The notes: generated from the letters alone by a model not told the origin. A stretch of DNA of 64,000 nucleotides from Liriodendron chinense (GCA_003013855.2 PVNU02000127.1:868001-932000); one strand, 5' to 3'; counted from the stretch's first letter, positions 1-11,963 are shown. Numbers and translations: made by a program.

Positions 1-1179
1 GGACCATCATATAAGAAACAATGGTAAATGATCATTAAAAACTTCTTATGGACTAAATCTTTTGATTAAGATGATATTTGTGTAGTCTCTTCATCTAGGT
101 CTTTTTCACCTTGTCAACAGGTTGGATGGCAAATAAATATTTCAGTCGAATTCACGAAATTTTTCATGGTAGGGATGCAATTATGACTGTTTCACATGAG
201 CAAATGTGTCACATTAACATATTTTAAACATTTCATATGTTAATTAACAAACCGATTATTCTAGATTCAATATTAGTCTTCCGTCTTCGGATTTAGACTT
301 TAGATTCAGATTTTAATTCAGACTTCGGACTTCAGATTTAACAAATATGCCCTTAGTGACTGTTTACGTGGGCCATATCAAATAAAAAGTCAAGAAATAA
401 ACACCCCACCCTTGATTTTTCAAGGCCCACCATGATGATTTTATTAAATCCACTCCAACCATTATATACAAAGCTAAAATTTAGGTGTATAGACAAAAAA
501 ATGGCACATCCTCAATTCAAATACGCCACATGAAAGGAAACAGTTTGAAATGTGAGGATTATTATTTCATTTCGTATGACCCACACCAATCACAAAGCAA
601 TATGGTATTTAGGTCCTACAGCTCAAATTAAGCGATACACTTGGTGGCCATGTCCCACAACATTTCTAAGGCCAAGATTGGTTGAGTGAACATCTTGCAT
701 AAAAATGACTTTAATTAACTTTAAGAATCAGTATGCCACACCTTAATATTTATGTAAAATCCACTCTGATTACTAGGTGTGCCACTTCATTTTAGACATA
801 AGGCCCAAAAGTTAACCTAGGTTGTGATTTAGGTGGGCTATATGAAGTGAAACAGTTGTGAAAGATATCTCTTTTATGTTGTTTCTAATTGTATGGTCCA
901 CCTAAATCACATACTGAGTTGAGTTTTGGGTCCTACAGCTAATATGGAGTGATATACTTGGTGATCGGGGTGAATTCTACGTAAACCTTACAGCAAGCCA
1001 CCATTAATTAAAAATTTAATGAAATGCATATCATGTATGGATAAAGGTATCAAATACAAAATTTATATTCATATAAAATCCATATGCATAGTGCCAAACA
1101 CAACCTAGAATTCTAATTCATATAGATTCTATGATAATTGTGACTTGGAATCCATACTACCAAACTACCCCTAATATAT
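1..1179. other. Non-coding repeat-derived DNA
   Basis: No gene is supported here. About 265-345 is a short run of imperfect direct repeats built on AGATTCAGACTTCGG-like words. From about 360 to 970 there are decayed pieces with the vocabulary of the fold-back family (GGCCCACC, GGTCCACCTAAATC, GGGTCCTACAGCT), too diverged to delimit. Confidence 0.5.
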
Positions 1180-1710
1180 TAGTGGGTGTTTCCTCGGCCC
1201 GCCTTGACATATGTTGTATATTCATGCCCTCCATTAGTTTTTCAATCTCATTTTAAGGATGGTCCAAAAAAATTAAGCATATCTAAATCTCAAGTGTTCC
1301 ACACAAGGGGGATTGAATGCCTGCTATTAAAAACTTATGAAGTAAGAAATGTTTTGAATCAAGTTGATATTTTTATTTTCCCTCCATCAGTTGGTAGTGG
1401 TACCGGAAACATAGCAGATCCGAATCTCAAGTCGACCACACAACAATGATTGGACGCCTACCAATGAAAACTTATAATGAACAGCAAAATGTTTTGGGTC
1501 AATACGATATTTGTGTTTTCCATTCGTCGGGATATGTGAGGCGGTAGGATGTTTTTAATGGTGGCCGTTCAATGACCACTGTTTCTCGTGGTGTGGTGTC
1601 CTTGAGATTTGGATCTGCTTCGTTTTTGGGATCATGCCCTTAAATTATCTGAAAATATTGATGGACGGTGTGGATATACAATTCACATGGAGGTGGGCCC
1701 ACAGTCAGAG
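1180..1710. mobile_element. Fold-back (long inverted repeat) element, near full length
   Basis: The left half reads from a GGCCCGCCTTGACATATGTTG block through ATTAAAAACTT. The right half is roughly its reverse complement, ending in GATATACAATTCACATGGAGG then TGGGCCC. The halves share the word set of the other copies (phrases like CCACCATTAAAAACTT, AAACAGTGGTGATTGAATG). No transposase is encoded. All small reading frames inside are incidental. Confidence 0.65.
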
Positions 1711-2819
1711 CAACATCTACTCCGAGCGTTATCATTTGAATACCGTCCGTGCGTACGAGCGTGTGGCGATGGGAAGCGTCTGCTCCTTTCCTTGTTCAGC
1801 CTTCAAACGTCAAACAAACCTCACACGAAATCACGAAATGACGACAACCTACATCCGTCAATCACCGGTCAACTCACTTCACTCGTTCTCATGTCTGATG
1901 GAGTGGGAACTACGGCATTGCGGGAACACGTCACCTTACACGTGGCTAATATAAAATTTGATCCGTTCCGTGTAAACCATGGGGCTCACATAGTGGGCGT
2001 TACCCTGACCGTGTGGGGCCCATCTTGATATAGTTGTTGAATATCCACGCTTCTTCATTGGCAGTTGCATCTGATTAACGGGTATAATTAAAGATACAGA
2101 TTATGGTGACCCTAATCTACGGTTGATTTTCAATCCTCCTCCCCTATGGTGTGGTCCACTTGAGGCGTGAATTTGGCTGATGTTTTTGGTCCAATGGCCT
2201 AGAAAAAGAGTATAAACCTGATAGGCGGATTGGATGTTGCATATATAACATGATGCCCCCCACAAAGCTTGTGTGTTTTAAACGCTCCATAAATCAGGTG
2301 TTGTAAAATGTTCCGGTCCACCATGATACCACCCCTCGTGCCAACGTGGCGCTCGTGTTTAAAATCCAAGACGTTTATCAAGTGGGTTCCACTGGTAAGA
2401 TGCCCCTGCATGAAAGTGAGGTGAAGTTTAACAAAAGATTGTTTATAAAACTCAGCTAAATTATTTTTAACCGTCGATTTTGTCTCGCTGGATTTAGCTC
2501 AAACAGTCACTGGACCGATCCAATTTTCAGCAAAGAGCATTTTCATATTGGGATCCATCTGATGGACTGCATAGATCTCGCATGCGTGTGCAAAAAAAGA
2601 AGTGGGTGGCATGTAGATGGGTTTCCATGTACACGCGTGTAGGTTGAGCAAAGCCCAACGTTCCAAAAAAGTTTCAAATTCGTGCCCGCTCAGACTCCCA
2701 TCACCAATTCTGGAACGTCGGAGTCGGACGTGTGCGTGCACCGAGCCTCGGTGAACGCCTGATCCGTACGTACACAAACTATCCGGAAGGACGCAGATTA
2801 GCTACTGGCGAACTGAAGT
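1711..2819. other. Non-coding, with fold-back fragments
   Basis: No gene seen. 1990-2060 repeats the left end of the fold-back family (GTGTGGGGCCCATCTTGATAT) and about 2130-2420 is a scrambled piece of the same family. The rest is unrecognised single-copy-looking sequence. Confidence 0.45.
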
Positions 2820-3235
2820 GACGTCACCGACTTTTGTGGCCCCAACATGATGTGTGTGTTGTATCCACACCGTCCATCCACTTGGAGAGATCAATTTGAG
2901 TCTATTCCAAAGCTCAACTGGACCCACCACAGAAAACAGCAGGGATTGAATGTCTACCATTAAAAATTTGTTGGGGGTTACAGAAGTTATGGATCATGCT
3001 TGATATTTGTGTTTTCCCTTTATCCATGTCTGCTTGAACTAATGGACAGGTTGGATATCAAATAAACATCATAGTATGCCTTAGGAAGGTTTCATTGATT
3101 AGTGTCACTGTCCCGTAAGGTACACTTGAGCTTTCAATCTGCCTCATCGTAAAATTATCTTTCCATAAGGATGGACGATGTGTATACAACACATACACAT
3201 GGTAAGGCCCACATAACTTAGTGGACGTCACTCTC
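2820..3235. mobile_element. Fold-back element with GTGACGTCAC-type ends
   Basis: Ends are inverted: GTGACGTCAC plus TTTTGTGGCCCCA on the left, GGCCCACATAACTTAGTGGACGTCACT on the right in split form. The interior contains both half-element phrases (AACAGCAGGGATTGAATGTC left, CACTTGAGCTTTCAATCTGC right). The central block with ATATTTGTGTTTTCCC and GGACAGGTTGGATATCAAATA is present, so the copy is near complete. Confidence 0.65.
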
Positions 3236-4474
3236 GTAGGTAGATAGCCACTGAAGCCTTCAGTAGCTAATACATATGGTGAACGGATTAGATATCATGC
3301 ACACATCCCATCCACAGGTTCTCTTGGGAATTGATTCCTAGAAAGGGAATAATCAACAACTTCTTAGAAAAATAAAGCCTTTGAAAAATGAATCCGGTTT
3401 GAACAGAGGATTCGACAGATATTTTCGCAAATAATTAGGTGTGATCCTGCATTTCTTGCATGGGAGACTTTAATTTTATGCCAGATTGACGTATGATGCA
3501 CAGGTGCCTGAAACAACGCACCCATTGCACGATGCGCACCCACCCATCACTGGGGTTAGTGTGTCACCTTAGCACTTTAACCTGAGACCTGCTATTGAAA
3601 TGCCTAGGCATCTTCCAGTTGGTGTTATATTTCAACAAACAAGTGTCCACAAATCAGAGGTTAGGATTGTTCAGCGAATCTATTAACGGGATTTTCTACC
3701 TAGCGGCAGCGAGTTCTACAATTTAATCCGTTTGACTTAAGTTACGCCACACGTAAGATTTCTGAGTGCTTGCGTATCAAGCATAATACCCACCCGTAGC
3801 ATCAAATATTCCCATGCTTTGGATGTACCGTTAACAAGAGGAGGTGTACCATATCAACGGTGTGGATTCTACGTGCACATCACGCAAATGTATCTGACGT
3901 CCATTGCCAAACAGTATGAATTTGAACCATGGCCCATTCACTGTCTGATGTATCAAATGAACGGTTTGATCTTCAGCGAAATGACAATCCTTCCAGACTT
4001 CCTCTAGAAAGTTGAAAAAAAAAAAAAACAAAAAAAAAAACAGAGGATGACCAAATTGCTCTCAGTCAAGTCTCAACAACTCCATGGACAAGAGGAATAT
4101 ATGATCCTCGACCGGAGGATTTGCAACGTGTACATAGGGTTTTCGATTGGGCCCTTGGATGAATGATCCAGACCATTTATCTTCTGGGACTACAATTGAA
4201 GGACTTACCTCTAAATCTCCTGGACAGCTAAATCCAGTGCCTCATCAAGTGGGCCCAATAAATGGTTAGAATTTCCGGGGTATAGCTGATCTGAGGTGGG
4301 GCCCATCTGGTGATCATCACGGGCAGTTTACACTGTACTGAATCCACTAACCTGATAAATAACCATAAGAAATCAAGGAAGTTTTTGGGGTCAAGGTCAA
4401 ATCCATGCATTTCAAACAAAGGGAGTTGGTAATAGGCTATTGACCAAAACTAAAGGAAGTAATTTCTTATTTCG
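3236..4474. other. Non-coding, nothing recognised
   Basis: No gene or complete element is supported. A-rich tract at about 4016-4040. About 4140-4440 contains two GTGGGCCCA/GGGGCCCATC cores and may be a diverged fold-back fragment, but the arms cannot be matched with confidence. Confidence 0.4.
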
Positions 4475-5010
4475 AAATGGACGTGGATTGCCTGTGGCCA
4501 CTGGCAACATAAGTTACTGTAGTCGGAAGCTGTGTGGGACCCACAGAGATGCAAATGACAAATCCACTCTGTCCAACAGATTTGCAAGACCACAATAGTA
4601 TGTGAAACCAGAAATCATGCATATAGAATACTCATGTGGGCCACACCACACGAAACAGCGGGAACGGAAATGTCCATCGTAGAAACCTTCCTGGAGTCGA
4701 AGATGATGTTTGTATGCTATCGAAACCGTTCATAGGGTTACTTCCAGTCAGATAAACTGTAGGCACAAATATCATCCCGATACAAAACCTCTGTTGTCCC
4801 CACAAAGTTTCCAGTGGTGGCCGTTCAATCTTTGCTGTTTTTGTATGGTGGCTCACAAAAGTTTTAAATCGGCCTGATTTTTAAATTCCTGTCCTGTTTT
4901 CGTCATGCGAAATTGATGGACGGAGTGGATTTTTCATGGGCATCTGTGGGTCCCACGTAGCTTCCTCCTACAAGAACTTCCTGCGAGGCACAGGCAATCC
5001 GCGTCCATTT
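4475..5010. mobile_element. Fold-back element, GGACG subfamily, complete
   Basis: Terminal inverted repeats are clear: aaatggacgtggattgcctg at the left end and the reverse complement at the right with one difference (caggcaatccgcgtccattt). Length is 536 bp. The interior is the usual two-armed structure with GTGTGGGACCCACAGAGATG on the left and CATCTGTGGGTCCCACGTAG on the right. This is the best-delimited copy of the GGACG(T/C)GGATTGCC end type. No target duplication was seen. Confidence 0.75.
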
Positions 5011-5578
5011 GATATATACTATGGTTTTTATTATTTTATTTAGATAAAAATCTGTGACTTATTCTAAGAAAATTTGTTTGATTATATCATTTCTTAGGAG
5101 TTTTTGCAAATTACTATGTTAATAAGAGAGTATTTGCAAATACCCACATAAAAAATAATTTATAAATAATTACATTGTTAATTTGTCATTATTAAAAATA
5201 CTTACATTTCATCGACTTTTTATTACTTTTATTAGCAATCGTTGAAAATAATAAAATGGCACATATAGAGCATATACCACAAAATTCTCCTCCATATAAA
5301 ATATATTAAAAAAATGTACTTACTATTCTCTTCCCCTTTATACCTATAAAGAGAGGAATAGGCTTTTATAACAGGGGTAATTTCATTAAAAAAAAATCAA
5401 AATCAAAATACATTAAAAAAAAAGGAGCATTAGCTATTAAAAAGAAAAAAAAAAACTAATTGAAAGTAAGTATTTGCAATAATCATGAATTAACAATCTC
5501 ATTATTTGAGAGTATAATATTTTATGTTGGTATTAGCAAATATCATATTATTTATTGCTGTGTACATTTATCCCGGTA
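5011..5578. other. AT-rich non-coding block
   Basis: A roughly 570-bp block strongly enriched in A and T, with words such as TATTTGCAAAT and TTTGCAATAAT repeated in both orientations, lying between two fold-back elements. It may be a decayed AT-rich MITE, but no clean termini were found. No coding potential. Confidence 0.4.
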
Positions 5579-6021
5579 GGGAGTGGATAGGTGTTACTCG
5601 GGTAACATCTTAGTGGGTGCTACACTTATTGTGGGGCCCACCTTGATGATGCATTACATATCTATGCCATCCATCCAATTCTCTAGCCTATTTTAGAAAG
5701 TGGTCTAAAAAATTAAGCAGGTTCAAATCTCAGGTGGATCACACCAGTGGAAATGGTTGTGATTGAGTGCCTCACCATTAAAAATTCCAAAGGCTCATTG
5801 TAAGGTTTTATTAATGTTTATTTGCATAAAAACACCTTCTATAGCTGGCAAAAAGGTTTTAATGGTTATTCATCACTGTTCTTATGGTATGGTCCACCTA
5901 AGATATGGATCTCCTTTAGGTTTGGGATTGCATCCTAAAATGAGATGGAAAATCAGAACGAACGGCATAAATATACAACAAATACATCAAGGAGGGTCCC
6001 ACATGATTGGGGCCTCGCCTG
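5579..6021. mobile_element. Fold-back element, GAGCGGATTAGGTG-type
   Basis: The left end GAGTGGATAGGTGTTACTCG leads into GTGGGGCCCACCTTGATGATG. The right arm ends in ATACATCAAGGAGGGTCCCAC. The central join shows the usual GTTTTTAATGGT analogue (GGTTTTAATGGTTATTCATC). The right terminal repeat is degraded. Confidence 0.6.
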
Positions 6022-6929
6022 ATGTCTGGGTTGATGGCATGCTCGCAACGCAATGGACCACACATTTCACCTGAAAGTTTCTATGGTTGGCGTCCCATCC
6101 CATTGTCGTAACTATTCTCTTTGAATTTTGGGATCTACCCGTGTGGGTGCACATATGGTAATTGCCATCCATTAGAATTGATGCAATGAACCCCGTGTCA
6201 AATGCCAGCATCCAGCAATGGTTCAGATTCGTCGAAAAAATTCTCACTCATTAGATATTGTTCATTGATTGGTGGCCGCAGGAGCCCACTCGATGCCTCG
6301 TCCAGACCAGCATACACATGTGCCAGGTGTACGGTGCAAGACCTGGAGCCACGAAAATGACCTTGGAGCTTTGACCCAATGCCGTGAAAGAGCGAAGTCT
6401 GATGGCGCTCATGCTTCATATACACCCGAAAATCGGCGTATAAACCATACGTACTGACAAATGGTACAGGTCACAGTTGCCCATTGACTCGAACGGATCA
6501 GATTGCCATATCTTCGAAAGTGGACTTAACTTGATACTCCGGCTGACTATGACGCTTCACGCAGGCACTCAGAAATTGTACACGCCAGCATTCACTAATT
6601 CAAGTTAGTAACAGGATTGAGTGAATCCAGGGAATACTCAGTCTGATGAGCTCTAATGTGGTGGGATTTGATTAGACCATATATTACTTTCAAAGATGAA
6701 GTTGTTGAATTCAGCAGGCGAAATACCAATGAGGCCATATGGTGACCACATTTAATTGGACCATATATTACTTTGGTCCAAAATGCAGCAATGCAAAGCA
6801 CATTAGAAAGTAGTTCAGTTGAGTATCCAGTTAAAGGAAGTCATGTGGAATGAACTAATGCTCAATTGGAGCCTCAGCAAACTCAGTGTTTCCCATGTAG
6901 TAGTGGTTTTGGTGCGCCCTAGCATCACC
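6022..6929. other. Non-coding, nothing recognised
   Basis: No gene is supported. A local direct repeat is visible: GACCATATATTACTTT occurs at about 6674 and again at about 6759, each preceded by a TGGTG/TGATT context. The small reading frames look random. Confidence 0.4.
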
Positions 6930-7307
6930 CGGGATCTCTTGCCATGGGGCCCACGTTGATGTATATATTCTATATCCACTCGGTCCATTTTTTTTTTTTT
7001 TTTTCAGATTACTTAGAGCATGATCCAAAAAATGAAGCAGATCCAATTCTCCTTGGACCATACCATAGGAAATGGTGGAGATTATCCATCAACCGAAACA
7101 TTCTAGTGGGTTGTAGGAAGTTTTTAATGGTAGGGGTGTTCAATCACTGCTATTTCCTATTGCATGACCCAATTAAGTTTTGGATTTGCTTCATTTTTGG
7201 GCTCATATCCTAAATTGATTTTACACAATGGATGAACAACCTGGATGTAGAATACATATATCAAGGTGAGCCCCACGGCAAGAGTCACACCTAATCTACT
7301 CCCTTCC
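6930..7307. mobile_element. Fold-back element with internal deletion
   Basis: The left arm has CTTGCCATGGGGCCCACGTTG and the right arm ends AGCCCCACGGCAAGAGTCACACC, an inverted match. The interior has GAAGCAGATCCAATTCTCC, a poly-T tract near 6989-7004, and the right-arm phrase GTTCAATCACTGCTATTTCC. At about 380 bp it lacks part of the centre. Confidence 0.6.
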
Positions 7308-7958
7308 CAACCTCATTGATCATGTCCCTAAAAGCATGTTTATTGTGGTTCCAACAAGGGAGTTGGATTAGGTACTGCACACGATGTGGCAAGATTTGAT
7401 TGAATAGTAAGCCATTGTTGGAGATGAAGCCCATGCGAAGTGTTTGAAAGTTGCTACTTGATTGAGACCCATCCCTAACAACAGCTTGCCTATCCAATCA
7501 AATCTTGAGGCGACCCAATCAAATCTTGCCCTATCAAGCCTCACTGAACTAGGTGTTCCCTGACCTCACCTGCATTTGGCTTCTAAAACCTCGCTCATGA
7601 GTCAAAAATGTCATCTGATCCTAACCAGGCACCTCCCATACTAAGCTTGATGCCCACTGATTTGGACCATTTTAACTAATGGTCATATTCCATTACTTGA
7701 GTATGCAATGTATCCATTAGTGCACCCAAAGTGGTCTCATTAGCACCAAATCTTATGGTTGTTGTAAAGCCACAAATTTTGCATGGCATCGAGCACATCA
7801 ATCAAATGTGCAACCCCATGTTACCTTTAGCCTCAAAAATCATGCTTATCAGTGAATCAGGGAAAATATTAATTAGGAAGGGAAGACTACCCTTAATTTA
7901 CATTGGGACCCACATGAGTTGTATAACACATGCGAGCGCGCGCACGCACACACACACA

Positions 7959-7993
<35 letters not shown>

Positions 7994-8730
7994 CCCTCAT
8001 CCAGAACAAATGAAAGATTTTAATGGCCAGGATTCCATATGCACAACATGGTGGTCCTCCCTGAAAATCAAGGGTGGGCATTCCCTCTCAAGTTGTTCAC
8101 TCTTGTGTGGCACAAATGAGTTTGGATTAGCCTACTTTATGGTCCCCAAAAGTAACATGGTTTTGGAACGACCTTACAGTCTCTAGAAGTAACATGGGAT
8201 GACACATTTGATGGACAACATAGATATCATCTCATGAGACCCACAACATCCACCTATAGTACTATTGCAGCTCAAACAAAGTTAAGATGGACAATAAACA
8301 AAAACACAATGTTTAGATCCAATTTATGCTTGGATGTGGACTAGCTTCTGCCCTGCCTTAGTATGATTTGATTGGATGGCAGGCTGCCACTAGTGATAGA
8401 GCCCCACGCAAAACATATTTAAAAGATATGATTTGTTATTATCCTCTTATGCCAAAATTATTCCAAGCAATGTCATTGGAGAGCAAGCAGCGGCTGGAGA
8501 TGGCCTAGGTTAAGCATGTATCCGACAAAACTACTTTCAAACATGCTTTGCCTGGGTCCTATCTTTGACTATAACCTACGTACTATCCAATTACATCTAA
8601 TCATGTCATGCCTGCGCCCAACTGGCTCAAATCTCACCACATCTCCTCACCATCGTGGTGGGCAGTGAGAACTCATCCCGCCCGAATTAAATCCCACCAT
8701 GTCTATGTTGTGGTAAAGGGAGCTCCATTG
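7308..8730. other. Non-coding, nothing recognised apart from a microsatellite
   Basis: No gene supported. CCAATCAAATCTTG-type words occur twice near 7492-7530. The open frame across 7731-8186 passes through CA and CT microsatellites and has no protein-like composition, so it is not called. Confidence 0.4.
7942..7990. repeat. Compound (CA)n-(CT)n microsatellite
   Basis: Alternating CA from about 7942 to 7959 followed by pure CT to 7990. Confidence 0.95.
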
Positions 8731-9190
8731 ACGGAAGTTAGGTGTTAATGATAAAACATTAGTGGTTGTTGCCCTGGTGATAAGGCCCACCTTGATGCAT
8801 ATCTTGTATATCCTCACCCTCCATCAAACTTTCCAGCTCATAGGGCATGTGCAAAAAGTGAAGTGGATCCAAATCTCAAGTGGACCACCATGCCATAGGA
8901 AATAGTGGTCATTGAATAGCCACCATTAAAAACTTGTTTATTTGTCATCCAACCTAGCCTGTTGATAAGGCCACACAAACCTACATGAACTGAAAACACA
9001 AAAATCAGTGTGATCTGGCTCCCGTAAAGTTTTTAATGTTGAGAATTCATTCCCTACTGCGGGGTCCACCTTCATTTTTAGGACCATGACTTAAAATGAG
9101 CTTGAAATTTGTATGGACGGCGTAATATACACCACATACATCAAGGTGGGCCACAATCAGGGGCAACAGCCAGTACCGTGTTACGCTCCG
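8731..9190. mobile_element. Fold-back element upstream of the dynein light chain gene
   Basis: The left arm runs AAGGCCCACCTTGATGCATA then AAGTGGATCCAAATCTCAAG. The right arm has GTTTTTAATGTTGAG and ends CACATACATCAAGGTGGGCC. The left end GTTAGGTGTTAATG and right end GTTACGCTCC are diverged versions of the family termini. It ends about 420 bp before the start codon of the gene at 9612. Confidence 0.65.
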
Positions 9191-9611
9191 ATTGACGCGG
9201 GGGCAGTAACCCCATTTGGTTAATCAACACATCTGGTTCATGTGGCCCACATCTATGGAAAATCTTGACCGCCCATCCCATCCATCTTTGGATATCTGGC
9301 TCAGCCGGCTTGTTTATGGGCGGTCCACATTCTCCCCGAGTATGCAATCCAAAAGCTAGTCAAAGCGCAGATAAAAGGACCTCACCCACACCACCCCCTT
9401 TCTCACCTGTCGGTAGTACCGTATTTGGGAGTACTCAGTACTATTCCTCCGTCCACTGCCACGTCTCAAAATCTCACCAATTTCTCGTTCTCCACTGCCA
9501 CGTCTCAAAATCTCACCAATTTCTCGTTCTCCTCTCCATATATTCGGTCAAAAATTCAAACATCTCAGCCACCAACCGATTCTTCACTCTTCTCTTCTCT
9601 CTCTCTCTCTC
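9191..9611 (+). promoter_or_regulatory. Upstream region and leader of the dynein light chain gene
   Basis: Holds several GGCCCA/TGGGCC words (for example near 9245), the type of site II element bound by TCP factors in plant housekeeping promoters. Also a TATA-like CCATATATTC at about 9536 and a CT-rich leader (CTTCTCTTCTCTCTCTCTCT) directly before the ATG. A 39-bp tandem duplication lies just upstream of the TATA-like word. Promoter function is inferred from position. Confidence 0.45.
9452..9529. repeat. 39-bp tandem duplication in the dynein gene upstream region
   Basis: Two exact adjacent copies (9452-9490 and 9491-9529), each beginning TCCACTGCCACGTCTC and ending TTTCTCGTTC. Each carries a CCACGTC word, an ACGT-core of the kind bound by bZIP factors. 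Exact identity indicates a recent duplication. Confidence 0.95.
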
Positions 9612-9887
9612 ATGGAAAAACCAGGAATTGCAAGAGAAAAAGAGAAAGGAAAGGAGACTAAGAAGACCAGGGAGCTTTCGCTCTATCCCCCGCGGCGCAT
9701 GTTAGCGTCCCCAGCTACGGAGGTGAAGTTAGCGGCGATAGCCGTCGGCCTCAACATAAGGTTGAGGGCGGCTGATATGCCGGCCGGTATGCAAGAGCGG
9801 GCGTTCCGTTACACAAGAACGCTCTTGGATGCAGTGGGCCCCAGCAACCGGCCCAATCCCACACACACAGCTCTGGCTCTCAAGAAG
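9612..9887 (+). CDS. Dynein light chain-type gene, exon 1
   Basis: 92 codons from ATG to ...ALALKK, ending CTCAAGAAG followed by the donor GTAGGACTG at 9888. Encodes the basic extension and the helical part. Phase 0 at the 3' end. Confidence 0.88.
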
Positions 9888-11963
9888 GTAGGACTGATAA
9901 AACTGCACTTCTCTTTCTCTTTTGTCAACGCTACGTTCATGGGCCGACAGAACGAACGTAACGTATCGCCGAAGAATATCGGCCGATATGATTAATGTGT
10001 GTCGGTAGAGTCAAATGGTTGTGATCATCAGCAAATGTGTTGTTTGCTGACGAGTACGATTTCTCGCATGTGGAGTTATAGCCCAACCGTTGATGTGACA
10101 GGAATCACCGTGGATTCGATATTTTCTGCATATCTTCTCGATTAGAAGATCATGACCTTTTGATTTTAGCCTTTCTCCATTGAATTTGGACCTTTGCTGT
10201 GTGCTTCTCTCTGTGGGCCGCAGTACTACAGGGTTGTGACCTTCTGTCCCGTATGTTTTGTGGCAGCCCCCATCCATGCCAAGGCCCATCATGTAAACGG
10301 TTTGGATGTTCAAACCATGGCCCCACATGTGCGATTCATGCTTGTCTGAGACCCATGTCCGGCCGATGTTCCACAGTGCTTAGTGCGTGAAAATTTGTAA
10401 TAGGGTGTCAGGTTCTTCGCGGTGAATTAGTGTTTGGTTCATTGCAATGCCTAGACCGTCTCTGGACGGTAGGAGCGGATTAGGTGTGGTACTGACCGTG
10501 GGGCCCATCTTGATGAATGCATCATATATCCATGCTGTCCTTCAGTTTTGAAAGCTCATGTTCGGCACGTGCCCAGAAGGAAAATTTTAATGGTCCATCA
10601 CCACTTTTTCATGTATTCTGATCCACCTAGAGAGTTGGAGCTGCTTCATTTTCGGCACATACGCTAAAATAATCTGGAAAAAACGGATGGACAGCATGGA
10701 TATACAACACATACATCAAGGTGGCCCCACAGTCAGGGCCGCACCTAATCCGTTCTATGTATGATTGGTCCCAGTATAGGTGGTCTACTGTGTACGGTTA
10801 ATGTCTGCATAGATAGTAGCCGTCCATTCGAATGTCAGCTCTTGGGCTGGACGGTTGATATAATTCGAGCTTAAACTATATCCACCGTCCAATGACGAAC
10901 ATACCGCTTCGCATGTTTAAAAGTTCGAATAAGCCAATCAATATGGATTTTTGGCTACTGTCCTATCCAAGAAGCCGTCATTCTAATGGACGGCCCAGAT
11001 GAACGAGTATGATAGACGATGAGGGTGAGTGGCAGAGTGGGCCCGTAAGTACCATGACACCAGCGGGACCCACCATGCAGATCACCTGGCACAAAAAATA
11101 AGGACAACACGCTAATCAAGCCAGCCACACCATTGTCATCAACGTACACGAGGGTCCCACCGTGTTAGTCGTCCTGGTGTCCCACACAAGCGGCGAATTG
11201 GCTTGGCGAAGGACATGGCCCGGCACCACAGGTTGTGGTACTGTTGCCTGTAGGTGATGAGTTCTCGTTACAAAAGGCCAGCTTTCCTGTAACCCTGGAC
11301 CGACATCTGTTCCGTACATCCATTTCGTAAGCTTCTTTTAGGCCATGAGCCAGAAAATGAGGCAGATCCAAAGCCCAAATGGCTATACCACCGGAAACAG
11401 TGGGACTGGAATGCCTACTGTTGAAACCATCTGGGGCCCACCTTGATGTTTATATGCCATCCAACCCGTTCATAAGGTTAATCCCCGCGGGATAATGATA
11501 AAACACAAATATCAGCCTAATCCAAAACTTCTGTGGCTCCGGATAAGTTTTCAGTGTTGGGTGTTCGATCCCCACGGTTTCCTTTGGTACGGCTCAGCTG
11601 AGCTTTAAATCTGCCTGATTTTTTATGACATGTGCTAACATGAGCTGAGTCAACCAATCGACGGAGTGGATATAACACAAACATCACGGTGGGCCCCATA
11701 GAGCTTGCGGCTAATGTGAACCGTGAGCGTAGCTGATGAGAAGGAGTGGGGTTGCGTTGCACTTGCAGGAGTTCGACGCATCGTACGGACCGGCGTGGCA
11801 TTGCGTGGTGGGGAAGAGTTTCGGGTCATTCCTGACTCACTCGCCCGGAGGATTTCTCTATTTCTCCCTCGGAAGCCTCCTCTTTCTGCTCTTCAAGACC
11901 GAGGTTCAACCCATCTCCCACTCGCCTCCGTCACCGAAAGAAGAAGCCCCTTCTGTAATTTAA
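9612..11963 (+). CDS. Dynein light chain-type protein, two exons
   Basis: Two exons, 9612-9887 and 11769-11963, join in phase 0 across a GT-AG intron of 1881 nt to give 156 aa. The C-terminal half matches the DYNLL/LC8 fold, with YGPAWHCVVGKSFGSFLTHS at about residues 98-117 followed by FLYFSLG and a LLFKTEV strand. The family equivalent is YNPTWHCIVG...FGS..TH...FIYFYLG...LLFKSG. The first exon gives a basic, lysine-rich N-terminal extension (residues 1-30) and the two predicted helices (LAAIAVGLNIRLRAADMP; ERAFRYTRTLLDAVG). Animal LC8 is about 90 aa; plant relatives with such extensions are known. LC8 proteins are small dimeric hubs that bind short linear motifs; flowering plants lack axonemal dynein, so the partner is unknown. 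M30 is an alternative start. Two fold-back elements lie in the intron. Product call is firm at family level. Confidence 0.88.
10473..10755. mobile_element. Short fold-back element in the dynein gene intron
   Basis: Clear termini: GAGCGGATTAGGTGTGG at the left and CCGCACCTAATCCGTTC at the right, inverted with one mismatch. At 283 bp it has lost most of the central block, joining the left arm (GAAAATTTTAATGG) directly to the right arm. Sits inside the 1881-nt intron. Confidence 0.75.
10756..11300. other. Intronic sequence, nothing recognised
   Basis: Rest of the dynein gene intron between two fold-back copies. No coding or structured element was identified. Confidence 0.4.
11301..11718. mobile_element. 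Fold-back element in the dynein gene intron
   Basis: The left arm starts in TTCCGTACATCCATTTCGTA (the arm proper, lacking its outer GGCCCACC). The right arm ends ACATCACGGTGGGCCCCATA. The interior has GGGCCCACCTTGATGTTTATATGCC and AACACAAATATCAGCCTAAT in the usual order. It lies only about 50 bp upstream of the exon 2 acceptor. Confidence 0.65.
11769..11963 (+). CDS. Dynein light chain-type gene, exon 2
   Basis: Begins after the acceptor TTGCAG at 11763-11768 and ends at the TAA at 11961-11963. 64 codons carrying the WHCVVG...FGSF..TH core of the LC8 fold, with a proline- and serine-rich tail (SHSPPSPKEEAPSVI). Confidence 0.88.
   Translation, partial: EFDASYGPAWHCVVGKSFGSFLTHSPGGFLYFSLGSLLFLLFKTEVQPISHSPPSPKEEAPSVI

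Noticed and set aside
1609..2028. 139-aa reading frame
   Set aside because: Overlaps the right arm of a fold-back element and adjacent non-coding DNA; the same arm gives unrelated frames in other copies.
7731..8186. 151-aa reading frame
   Set aside because: Runs through CA and CT microsatellites; composition and context give no protein signal.
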